Assembly: GCF_002807035.1 (NCBI RefSeq) | Contig: NZ_NIUC01000005.1 | Coordinates: forward strand, 59,713-123,712 | Source: Algoriphagus formosus | GTDB lineage: Bacteria; Bacteroidota; Bacteroidia; Cytophagales; Cyclobacteriaceae | Reading direction: 5' to 3' | DNA: 64,000 bases | Part shown: positions 32,773 through 40,041 of the stretch, in pieces | Position numbering within the stretch: position 1 is the first letter of the stretch | Layout of the letters: each line of letters opens with the position of its first letter | Translations under genes and position numbers: made by a program | The notes under the pieces: model-generated | Seen by the model: the letters and a program-made list of their open reading frames with translations, nothing else | The model's database searches: none | What the model was told of the DNA's origin: nothing

Positions 32773-33330
32773 CTAGCTCATAAAACGACTACTTTCTAGT
32801 CGTTTTTTTAGAAAACGCTTCAAAAAAGCAAGGATAATAAAACCAATACCAGCCAATACCGCCTGAAGCCCTAGGAACACACTGACTCCGACAGCTCCTT
32901 TACCGATATCAAAAACCATCATAACTCCTCCAATGACTGCTATCAATCCCAGTCCAAAAATAACCCATCCAAAACTGATTGCTTCTTTTAAGCTCCAACC
33001 TTGAATAGCCAGAAATGCTCCGGTAGAAAACAGCCATAGCCCAAAGAAGATGGTGATTAGTTTCATAGTGGCCACTAGGTTTGCCAGCATCAGTACAGCC
33101 AGAATAGCTGTCAACACACTCCAAAAAAGGGACTGATTTTCTCTTTCTTCTTTTGGTGCAAAAAAGTAGCCCAAAAGCCCTGTAGTTCCTGCTACTAATG
33201 TCAAAATCCCCAACCAAAAGGAAAGACCTGCCAACATATCAGTTGGATGACGCATCACATAAATCCCTAGGATCACAAAAAGAAGCCCCTGAATTAGGAT
33301 TACCCACCATTTTTTAAAAATTGATTTCAT
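32773..33330 (-). CDS. HdeD-like (DUF308) membrane protein
   Basis: 185 residues with six predicted membrane segments arranged as three pairs, as in HdeD: KKWWVILIQGLLFVILGIYV, AGLSFWLGILTLVAGTTGLLGYFF (split), SLFWSVLTAILAVLMLANLV, KLITIFFGLWLFSTGAFLAI, WVIFGLGLIAVIGGVMMVFD, and VFLGLQAVLAGIGFIILAFL. I start at the ATG at 33330 (KSIFKKWW), the usual family start; an upstream ATG at 33396 would add 22 residues. In E. coli HdeD is linked to acid tolerance, but function of most homologues is unknown. Its last codons overlap the terminator of the convergent amidohydrolase gene. Confidence 0.82.
   Translation of the reverse strand: MKSIFKKWWVILIQGLLFVILGIYVMRHPTDMLAGLSFWLGILTLVAGTTGLLGYFFAPKEERENQSLFWSVLTAILAVLMLANLVATMKLITIFFGLWLFSTGAFLAIQGWSLKEAISFGWVIFGLGLIAVIGGVMMVFDIGKGAVGVSVFLGLQAVLAGIGFIILAFLKRFLKKRLESSRFMS
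32782..32809 (+). terminator. Rho-independent terminator after amidohydrolase, inside the antisense hdeD-like 3' end
   Basis: AAAACGACTA pairs with TAGTCGTTTT (10 pairs, 5-base loop), followed by TTTA. It lies inside the coding region for the last residues of the minus-strand HdeD-like protein. Confidence 0.85.
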
Positions 33331-33622
33331 CACGATTTTATAGTTAAATGAATATTTAAACAAGAAAATTGAGCTATAGGAGAAGATCCTGGCCAAACAA
33401 TACTAATCCTCTCAAAATAAATCTACAAAAACTTCTTTCAGAAAAGAATTTTCTCTCTTAAAATTTCATTCTACTGAATATCTGACTCTTTTTTTCCTAA
33501 ATTAACCAAAGTGAATTTCATGACCGTTTGAAAAAATCATTAAACCTTGAGTCGCTGGAAAGGTTATTTTACCATAACAAAAATCATAAAGAATCAAATC
33601 TTACATTAAATCCAAAATTGAA

Positions 33623-34369
33623 ATGATAAAGAAAGCTCTCACACTGTTTTTAATAGTTTTCTCATTTTATGCACAAGGTCAAGACATCGTTAAAACTGAT
33701 CGATCTCAAGTAGAAATCAATCCAATTTTGCATGGTTCGTTGGCTTTAGAATATAATGATTTGACCATCTTCGTTGACCCTTATGGAGGAGCGGAGCGAT
33801 TTGAGTCTTTTGGTCCCGCCGATCTGGTATTGATCACAGATATCCATGGTGACCACCTCAATCAGGAAACGCTGGATGGTCTAGATCTTTCTCAAGCTAC
33901 TATAGTTGCCCCGCAGGCAGTCGCGGCGCAACTTCCTGCTGAGAAATATAAAAGTATCGTAGTGATCGGCAATGGAGAGATGAAAAGCATTTTGGGACAT
34001 AATGTGGAAGCTATTCCCATGTACAATCTACCAGAGACAGCCGATAGCCGCCATCCAAAAGGACGAGGCAATGGCTATATTGTAGAGCTAGATGGTAAAA
34101 AATTCTATTTCTCAGGAGATACAGAGGATATTCCCGAAATGAGATCTTTGGAAGGGATCGATGTTGCCTTTGTATGCATGAACCTTCCTTACACCATGGA
34201 TGTGGATCAGGCTGCTAGTGCCGTATCGGACTTTAAGCCCAAAGTCGTTTATCCTTACCATTATCGGGGTACAGGAGGTCTGGCAGATGTTGAGAAGTTT
34301 AGATCTCTTGTCAATTCGACCGCCCCTGGAGTAGATGTAAGATTGAGAAATTGGTATCCAGAGAATTAA
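33623..34369 (+). CDS. Exported metallo-beta-lactamase-fold hydrolase (UlaG-like)
   Basis: 248 residues with a signal peptide (LTLFLIVFSFYAQGQ). The MBL metal-binding motif is DLVLITDIHGDHLN, with further ligands in FYFSGDTEDIPEM and YPYHYRGTGG. Homologues are annotated as Zn-dependent hydrolases of the UlaG/YtnP-like group; this form, with short segments between motifs, is common in Bacteroidota. The N-terminal half of the mature protein (VEINPILHGSLALEYNDLTIFVDPYGG) is typical. Natural substrate is unknown. The downstream DUF2214 gene begins 20 bases after its stop codon. Confidence 0.82.
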   Translation: MIKKALTLFLIVFSFYAQGQDIVKTDRSQVEINPILHGSLALEYNDLTIFVDPYGGAERFESFGPADLVLITDIHGDHLNQETLDGLDLSQATIVAPQAVAAQLPAEKYKSIVVIGNGEMKSILGHNVEAIPMYNLPETADSRHPKGRGNGYIVELDGKKFYFSGDTEDIPEMRSLEGIDVAFVCMNLPYTMDVDQAASAVSDFKPKVVYPYHYRGTGGLADVEKFRSLVNSTAPGVDVRLRNWYPEN

Positions 34370-34389
34370 ATTACACCGAACAAACCTTA

Positions 34390-34827
34390 ATGGAAATCCT
34401 CCTCCGCTATCTACACTTCATCTCCGTCATAACCCTTTCAGGAACTTTGATTGCCGAGTTTTTTCTTTTGAAGAGTTCTTTAGAGAAAAAAGAGATTCGT
34501 CTCCTAGGCCAAATTGATGCAGTCTATGGCATTTCTGCCCTGATTCTGCTTGGTGTAGGCCTGACGCTTTGGCTTGGTGGATATGGAAAACCCACTGAGT
34601 TCTATAGCGAAAATCCAACCTTCCACCTCAAGCTTGGCCTTTTTGTATTGATCGGCCTGATCTCAATCTATCCGACAGTTTTTTTCATCAAAAATGGAAA
34701 AGGAGATGCCACTGACATCGTAAAAATCCCATCCTTGGTTCATTGGTCTTTGAGGGCAGAGCTGATTCTGCTGGCATTAATCCCACTTTTTGCTGGGCTA
34801 ATGGCAAAAGGAATCAGAATATTCTAA
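34390..34827 (+). CDS. DUF2214 membrane protein
   Basis: 145 residues, four predicted membrane segments. I start at the ATG at 34390 (EILLRYLHFISVITLSG), which is the family's usual start; an earlier ATG at 34351 lies inside the preceding gene. The motif LRYLHFISVITLSGTLIAEFFLL and the VGLTLWLGGYGKPTEFYSENP segment are characteristic. The C-terminal part has VFFIKNGKG and a last helix LILLALIPLFAGLMAKGI. No function is known. Its stop overlaps the end of the convergent pfk gene by four bases. Confidence 0.8.
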   Translation: MEILLRYLHFISVITLSGTLIAEFFLLKSSLEKKEIRLLGQIDAVYGISALILLGVGLTLWLGGYGKPTEFYSENPTFHLKLGLFVLIGLISIYPTVFFIKNGKGDATDIVKIPSLVHWSLRAELILLALIPLFAGLMAKGIRIF

Positions 34828-35915
34828 TCCCCAAAACACATCCCCATTCCTTTGGCTGCCTGAACCAAAGTACCGGATGGATCTACCACGTTGTAGGTAC
34901 TAATCGCTTCCTTGATCGGAGCTGAGGAAAAGTCATTATTTCGAAGCACGACCAATTGACCGAATTTTCCATCCAAAACCAATTCCATCGCTTTCACTCC
35001 AAAAACAGAGGCAATCACTCTGTCAAAAGCGACTGGAGTGCCTCCACGCTGAATATGTCCTAGAATTGTCTCACGGATATCTGCTTCCAAGCCTGCATCT
35101 TTGAGCTGCTGACTGAGTGTAAAAGCAACTCCACCTAATTTAACTGCCTGACGCCCCTCCTCGCCTTTCGTGGAGGTGATCGTCCCATCTTTGGCATATG
35201 CGCCTTCAGCGATGACAATATTGACAAATCCACGTCCATCATCATAGCGGGACTTGATTCGATCAATCACCTTTTCTAAGTCGTAAGGAATCTCCGGTAT
35301 GAGGCAAATTTCAGCTCCTCCGGAAAGTGCTGTGTAGAGGGCAATCCAACCAGCATTTCGACCCATCACTTCCATAATCATCACCCGATGATGACTTGCA
35401 GCCGTGGTCACCAACCGGTCCAAAGAATCTGAGGCTACCTGTACAGCTGTCTGAAAACCAAAAGTAAAATCAGTGGAAGACAGATCATTATCAATCGTCT
35501 TTGGTACACCTACTACTGGTATGCCTTGCTCAAATAGCGCTTGGGAAATTTCCTGGGAACCATCCCCTCCAATATTTATTACGGCATCAAACCCTTGATC
35601 CTTGATTTTCTGAATCAATAAAGGGAGACGGTTCTCAATTTCAATGGTTCCATCTGCTTTTTTGACCGGAAATCGTATTGGGTTGCCTTTATTGGTAGTA
35701 CCGATTAGGGTGCCACCTTGTACATGGATTCCAGCGGTATTGGATTCATTTAGCTGCATCAACCTCGGAGGATCTTCCATCAGCCCGTTGAAAGCCTCAA
35801 AACTTCCCCAAACCTGCCATTCACCAGTCTTTGCTGCTCTTTTGGTGATTCCTCGGATCACTGCATTCAATCCCGGACAGTCTCCACCGCCAGTTGTAAT
35901 CAATACCTTTTTCAT
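34824..35915 (-). CDS. pfkA: 6-phosphofructokinase, mixed-type (Gly104/Lys124)
   Basis: Phosphorylates fructose 6-phosphate in glycolysis. Blocks seen: TTGGGDCPGLNAVIRG (phosphate donor loop), NIGGDGSQE with Gly at the position equivalent to E. coli 104, VGVPKTIDNDLSSTDFTFGF with the catalytic TIDND and Lys at the position equivalent to 124, MEVMGRNAGWIAL, and LGHIQRGGTPVAFDR. The length of 363 is between classic ATP-PFK (320) and longer forms. Gly104 with Lys124 is the pattern of ATP-dependent group III (actinomycete-like) enzymes, whereas PPi enzymes have Asp104. The donor is therefore probably ATP, but this should be measured. Confidence 0.93.
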   Translation of the reverse strand: MKKVLITTGGGDCPGLNAVIRGITKRAAKTGEWQVWGSFEAFNGLMEDPPRLMQLNESNTAGIHVQGGTLIGTTNKGNPIRFPVKKADGTIEIENRLPLLIQKIKDQGFDAVINIGGDGSQEISQALFEQGIPVVGVPKTIDNDLSSTDFTFGFQTAVQVASDSLDRLVTTAASHHRVMIMEVMGRNAGWIALYTALSGGAEICLIPEIPYDLEKVIDRIKSRYDDGRGFVNIVIAEGAYAKDGTITSTKGEEGRQAVKLGGVAFTLSQQLKDAGLEADIRETILGHIQRGGTPVAFDRVIASVFGVKAMELVLDGKFGQLVVLRNNDFSSAPIKEAISTYNVVDPSGTLVQAAKGMGMCFGD

Positions 35916-35946
35916 GTGTTTATAATATGCTTTTCAATTGTCACAA

Positions 35947-35998
35947 CCTGTCCCGTGACAAAGGAAACGGGATGGAATCCCTGCCTGCTGCAGGCAGG
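35947..35998. repeat. Intergenic palindromes CCTGTCCCG...CGGGATG plus CCTGCCTG hairpin, copy 2
   Basis: TCCCGT pairs with ACGGGA (10-base loop), then CCTGCCTG-CTG-CAGGCAGG forms a second tight hairpin. The outer words CCTGTCCCG and CGGGATG are shared with 10461-10482. The element lies in the gap upstream of pfkA and downstream of the MBL gene's 3' end direction, without a T-run, so it looks like a dispersed REP-like element. Confidence 0.55.
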
Positions 35999-36139
35999 TC
36001 GCTTGGTAAATAATTATTCCAGTGTGTGACTTTTTAGTCATGCTCGATTTCAAATTCTTGTGGTAATAGGTTTCTCTTGCAAAAAGAAGAAATCAAGAGT
36101 AAAAACCAACTTAAAACTCCATCAATAAGGTACAAAAAC

Positions 36140-36982
36140 TCAAGTATCAAAGATATACTCAGCACCCTCACGACACATCTCCACCGAAAAATCGAGTTCC
36201 TTCCCTGCTAGCCTTTCAGCGAGTATCTCATCCAACCGGGAGTCTGTATTATTGGGTTCATGATGAAAAATCCCCAAATGCTTCACTTTACACATGCTTG
36301 CAAACTCAATGGTATCCTGAACAGCACTATGCCCCCAACCAGCTTTCTCCTCATACTCAGCTATGGTGTAGGCACCGTCATGAAGCAACAAGTCTGCTTT
36401 TTTGGCAATCTCATACCCACTGGTCCATTCTGGATCATTCGGAAAATCGTTTGACCCCAAGCGAACCTCATGGTCAGGAATGTAAGCCAGGACAGTATCC
36501 CCATGACTGATTCTAAATCCTAAAGTAGGCCCTGGATGACAGACAAATTCTGAATGAATAGCAAAACTCCCAATTTGGATTTGATCGTCAGAAAGCTCGT
36601 GAATAATGGGATGATTGGGTAAATCTCCCAATCTCACTGGGAAAAGCGGCGGTGAAAAGTATTTTCGAAGTCTTTGGAGAAGTGGTGTATCAGAGGTACT
36701 TGGTCCCCACAAATGCACCTCTACGTTTGGATTGTACAAAGGCAAGAAGAAACCTAGCCCCATCGTATGATCAATATGTAAATGGGTAAGAAAAATATGA
36801 ATCTGCCGAACATCTTGATCTAAAAACCTCCCTAATCGCTGAATACCTGATCCCGCATCTAAAACCAAACAAGTCTCTCCATCCGAAACCTGCACACAGG
36901 ATGTATTCCCTCCGTAAAAATTATTCTCTGGACCTGGCGCAGGAAGGGAACCACGACAACCCCAGATTTTGACTTTCATCAT
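36140..36982 (-). CDS. Metallo-beta-lactamase-fold phosphodiesterase-like hydrolase
   Basis: 280 residues, cytoplasmic. The N-terminus VKIWGCRGSLPAPGPENNFYGGNTSCVQV, of which only part is needed to recognise it, is typical of MBL proteins related to cyclic-phosphate phosphodiesterases and often linked to sensory domains. The metal-binding motif is FLTHLHIDHTMGLGFF, with later ligands in FVCHPGPTLGFRI, AYIPDHEV, LLLHDGAYT, WGHSAVQDT and GIFHHEP. Two in-frame ATGs (36982, 36979) overlap the PAS gene's stop by four bases. Its start directly follows a PAS-domain gene, suggesting a signalling unit; the substrate is unknown. Confidence 0.83.
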   Translation of the reverse strand: MMKVKIWGCRGSLPAPGPENNFYGGNTSCVQVSDGETCLVLDAGSGIQRLGRFLDQDVRQIHIFLTHLHIDHTMGLGFFLPLYNPNVEVHLWGPSTSDTPLLQRLRKYFSPPLFPVRLGDLPNHPIIHELSDDQIQIGSFAIHSEFVCHPGPTLGFRISHGDTVLAYIPDHEVRLGSNDFPNDPEWTSGYEIAKKADLLLHDGAYTIAEYEEKAGWGHSAVQDTIEFASMCKVKHLGIFHHEPNNTDSRLDEILAERLAGKELDFSVEMCREGAEYIFDT

Positions 36983-37371
36983 TCATCAAGGGTCCAAAAG
37001 ATTGCCATTGCTCCTAGAAAGCGGTCAGGTCTTGCGATAATGGGAAATGCGGTGACTTGAATATGTTCATCTCTCCCCTGCATATTCTTAATAAAGAAGC
37101 TACCAGAAGTAGGTTTTTTGGTTTGAAGTGTTTGCACAAGCGGAAGACCTTCAGGAGAGATGAGTTCTCCTTTTTCATTGTATGGAGTAAAAATGGTAGC
37201 CCATTCTTCTACCCGCATTCCTCCTGTCTCCCCAAATTTCAACCCAAAAACAGTCTCAGCCGATTCATTGTAAAACAATAAGTTCCCCTCTGTATCAACA
37301 AGAAAAGCAGGTAAGGAAATCGTATCAATGAATTGTCGACCCAAAATCAACTCCAAAGGTTGTGCTGGCAT
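36979..37371 (-). CDS. Stand-alone PAS-domain protein
   Basis: 130 residues forming essentially one PAS fold: LILGRQFIDTISLPAFLVD, TEGNLLFYNESAETVFGL, SGSFFIKNMQGRDEHIQVTAFPII and LGAMAIFWTLDE. It is like the PAS module that precedes output domains in larger regulators, but here it is free. The stop codon overlaps the start of the MBL-fold gene by four bases, so the two are coupled and could work together, the PAS protein sensing and the hydrolase responding. This is an inference from gene order; no cofactor-binding residue is evident. Confidence 0.8.
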   Translation of the reverse strand: MPAQPLELILGRQFIDTISLPAFLVDTEGNLLFYNESAETVFGLKFGETGGMRVEEWATIFTPYNEKGELISPEGLPLVQTLQTKKPTSGSFFIKNMQGRDEHIQVTAFPIIARPDRFLGAMAIFWTLDE

Positions 37372-37468
37372 ATCAGTAGAACATTGTCCAAAATCAATTA
37401 AAAGTTAAGAAAATTCTTGAAATAATTATTTTACAATTAAAAAACTCTATGAATTAGATTAAGTCGAT

Positions 37469-38581
37469 TCAATTTATTTTAGAGAAAGCCTGATCTAAAT
37501 CCTCCAACAGATCGTCTGTATGTTCCAAGCCAACTGAAACCCGAATAAGATTCGGAGGTGTGAGTGTATCAGGTCCCTCCACAGCTGCTCTTCGCTCGAT
37601 CAGACTTTCTATTCCACCTAAGCTTGTTGCGTTTGCAAAGAGTTTTAACTCGGAAATCAATTTATCCGCAGCCTCAGCACCTCCTTTGACCTGAAAGGAA
37701 ACTACCCCTCCAAAACCGCTCATTTGAGAAGCAGCTATCTCATGTCCGGGGTGACTTTTGAGACCTGGATAGAAAACTTTTTCCACTTTCGGATTTACCA
37801 GAAAGTAATCCGCCAATACCATTGCATGCTCGGCATGTCCTTTCATCCGGTAAGCCAAGGACCGAATACTCCGAGCCAACCAGTAGCAGTCACTGGCAGA
37901 AGGCACAGCCCCTCCTACTCGTTGAGTGGTTCTTATTTTTGTCCAAAAATCATTTTTCTCTTTGGTCACCAAAGCTCCTCCAAGGATATCACTATGCCCT
38001 CCAAAATACTTGGTACTACTATGCATGACAATATCTGCTCCAAGCAAGAGTGGATTTTGGAAAACGGGAGTCGCAAAAGTATTATCACAGGCCAAAATCG
38101 CTTGATGCTCATGAGCGATTTCTGCAATTTTTCGGATATCACTGATCTTCAACAATGGGTTAGAAGGAGTTTCCACCCAAATAAGTCTAGTATTTGGTTG
38201 CAGTGCAGCTTTGATAGCTTCTAGATCGCTCATATCCACAAAACTGACCGTGTGAATTCCCTTGAAAAGCTTGGTCATGGAATTATGTAGCCCATGATAC
38301 ATATCATCCGGTGCGATGATATGTGAGCCAGGCTCGAGTGCCTGAAATACGGCAGTTCCGGCAGCATTTCCTGAGGAAAAAGCCGCAGCATCTGCACCCT
38401 GCTCTAGAGAGGCAATCAATTCTTCAAGGGAGATTCTATTGGGGTTACCAGCTCTGGTGTAAAGTAAACCAGCTTCATTTCCATGCTCAAAAGTGGTACT
38501 AAGGGTAATTGGCTGTACCACGGAGCCAGAATTATCAGTCACATGGTTACCTTTATGGATGGCGCGAGTTTCGAATTTCAT
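37469..38581 (-). CDS. Cystathionine gamma-synthase / trans-sulfuration PLP enzyme
   Basis: Cys/Met-metabolism PLP-dependent enzyme of 370 residues. Motifs: TRAIHKGNHVTDNSGSVVQPI, LYTRAGNPNR, the cofactor-binding AAFSSGNAAG, MYHGLHNSMTKLF, WVETPSNPLL, CDNTFATPVFQNPLLLGADIV (split), and SSTKYFGGHSDILGG with the Schiff-base Lys. FFQ LIERRAAVEGP and IRVSVGLEHTDDLLEDL finish the fold. It could be MetB (cystathionine gamma-synthase), MetC (beta-lyase) or a gamma-lyase; sequence alone does not settle it. No riboswitch was recognised upstream. Confidence 0.9.
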   Translation of the reverse strand: MKFETRAIHKGNHVTDNSGSVVQPITLSTTFEHGNEAGLLYTRAGNPNRISLEELIASLEQGADAAAFSSGNAAGTAVFQALEPGSHIIAPDDMYHGLHNSMTKLFKGIHTVSFVDMSDLEAIKAALQPNTRLIWVETPSNPLLKISDIRKIAEIAHEHQAILACDNTFATPVFQNPLLLGADIVMHSSTKYFGGHSDILGGALVTKEKNDFWTKIRTTQRVGGAVPSASDCYWLARSIRSLAYRMKGHAEHAMVLADYFLVNPKVEKVFYPGLKSHPGHEIAASQMSGFGGVVSFQVKGGAEAADKLISELKLFANATSLGGIESLIERRAAVEGPDTLTPPNLIRVSVGLEHTDDLLEDLDQAFSKIN

Positions 38582-38647
38582 GAGGCTTTTTGGATTTTGC
38601 CATCAAGTTATCAAAACCAACCAAAAAACAACCTGAGAAAAGTCACA

Positions 38648-38685
38648 CAAAATTTAAACGCCCAATTCTTTTGAAAACTGGGCGT
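38648..38685 (-). terminator. Rho-independent terminator after the DUF4293 gene
   Basis: On the minus strand ACGCCCA pairs with TGGGCGT around a 14-base loop with further A/T pairing, followed by TTTAAATTTT. It lies between the DUF4293 gene and the trans-sulfuration gene, both on the minus strand. Confidence 0.75.
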
Positions 38686-38692
38686 CGATTTT

Positions 38693-39175
38693 TTATCTAA
38701 TCCGATCAACCGACCTGACCAAAGCTTCATCCTTGCGGATAAAACGATTAGCCAGCATATTAAAGACCATCGCTGCCAAGACTACCCAAAAACCCAATTG
38801 ATAGGTACCAGATGAGGTAGCATTGATGGCATTATTTATTCCATTGGTGGTCAAGAATACAGCTACAACCAAGCCAACCATCACTAGGCTATTGATCATA
38901 TTAAAAAGCATCTGCCGAGTGCGATTTTTATACTGAAAAATAGAAATTAAGGCCATCAGACCTGCAAAAGCAGCCAAAGTCGCAATGTACCACTTGGAAG
39001 ATTCCTGAATAACCTCACCTGAGGTGTCTAGATTGCTGAGCATAAATGCAGATAATTGCCAGGAATCATCAGTCCCTGAACCTGTCTCTGTTTGCACCCA
39101 AAGGGTCGAACCGATGGTAATACCCATACAGATGACTACTAGGAAAAGAAATATGGTTTGAACGCGTTGGATCAT
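38693..39175 (-). CDS. DUF4293 membrane protein
   Basis: 160 residues with four membrane segments. I start at the ATG at 39175 (IQRVQTIFLFLVVICMG), which matches the family's typical MIQR start; an upstream ATG at 39220 would add 15 non-hydrophobic residues and overlap the truA promoter region. A periplasmic loop with Ser/Thr-rich sequence follows the first helix. Family function is unknown, and it is essentially restricted to Bacteroidota. It is divergent from truA, with which it shares the intergenic region. Confidence 0.82.
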   Translation of the reverse strand: MIQRVQTIFLFLVVICMGITIGSTLWVQTETGSGTDDSWQLSAFMLSNLDTSGEVIQESSKWYIATLAAFAGLMALISIFQYKNRTRQMLFNMINSLVMVGLVVAVFLTTNGINNAINATSSGTYQLGFWVVLAAMVFNMLANRFIRKDEALVRSVDRIR

Positions 39176-39261
39176 TTTATCAATTTTTTGGCAAAGAAAA
39201 GGCCAATTCCCCGCTTTCACAAGGATTGAATAAATCTGATATCAGGAATCCTTACGGAATT

Positions 39262-39269
39262 GTATCTTT
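39262..39269 (+). promoter_or_regulatory. -7 promoter box (TATCTTTG) of truA
   Basis: Exact TAnnTTTG match ending seven bases before the ATG at 39277. It makes the upstream in-frame ATG at 39226 an unlikely start and predicts an almost leaderless transcript. No TTG lies at the -33 spacing. Confidence 0.5.
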
Positions 39270-39276
39270 GCGGGGT

Positions 39277-40035
39277 ATGAGTCAAAAAAAGCGTTATTTT
39301 CTGGAATTAAGCTACCATGGCAAACCCTTTCATGGCTGGCAGATACAGAAAAATGCCTTTTCCGTCCAGGAATCAATCGAATCGGCACTTTCCACTTTCT
39401 TTCAAAAACCCACCACCATCATGGGTAGCGGGAGAACGGACACGGGAGTACATGCAAGTCATCAAGTCTGTCATTTTGACTGCGATGTGGCATTTGAGCC
39501 TGAAAGATTGCTGAAAGCACTGAATGGAATCTTACCAAAAGAAATAGCCATTAAACGGATTCGGGAAGTAGAAAAAGATGCCAATGCCCGCTTTGATGCA
39601 ATCGAACGTTCCTATTTCTACCGAATTATATTTCAAAAAAGTCCTTTTCAGGATGAGTTGGCCTGGACTCTTTTTGCCAATCCAGATTTAGAAAAAATGA
39701 ATCTAGGGGCAAATTTTCTTTTGGGGGAGCAAGATTTCGAGGCTTTTAGTAAGGTTCATACGGAAGTCAATCACTTCCGCTGTCAAATAAAGAAGGCCTA
39801 TTGGGAACAAAAAGACGGGGAATTGTTATTCCATATAACCGCTAATCGATTTTTGCGTGGGATGGTACGGGCAATTGTCGGAACTTTGGTGGATATTGGT
39901 CTCGGAAAGCGACTTCCAGAGGATATGCCAAAAATCATAGCTTCCAAGGACAGAGCACAAGCCGGTAAGGCTGCACCCGCAAAAGGATTGTTTTTGTGCA
40001 AAGTCATTTATCCCGAGAGCATTTATTTAGATTAA
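39277..40035 (+). CDS. truA: tRNA pseudouridine synthase A
   Basis: Makes pseudouridine at positions 38-40 of tRNA anticodon arms. Motifs: RYFLELSYHGKPFHGWQIQ, the catalytic GSGRTDTGVHASHQV with the nucleophilic Asp, ANARFDAIERSYFYRI, and FHITANRFLRGMVRAIVG with the conserved Arg/Met/Val. The start chosen is the ATG at 39277 (MSQKKRYFLEL), giving 252 residues, normal for TruA, and it is supported by the -7 box at 39262. The next gene begins six bases after the stop and is probably co-transcribed. Confidence 0.95.
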   Translation: MSQKKRYFLELSYHGKPFHGWQIQKNAFSVQESIESALSTFFQKPTTIMGSGRTDTGVHASHQVCHFDCDVAFEPERLLKALNGILPKEIAIKRIREVEKDANARFDAIERSYFYRIIFQKSPFQDELAWTLFANPDLEKMNLGANFLLGEQDFEAFSKVHTEVNHFRCQIKKAYWEQKDGELLFHITANRFLRGMVRAIVGTLVDIGLGKRLPEDMPKIIASKDRAQAGKAAPAKGLFLCKVIYPESIYLD

Positions 40036-40041
40036 GAAATC

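Noticed and set aside
38582..38692. SAM riboswitch upstream of the trans-sulfuration gene
   Set aside because: The interval is about 110 bases and is explained by the DUF4293 terminator; no SAM-I or SAM-II core motif was recognised.
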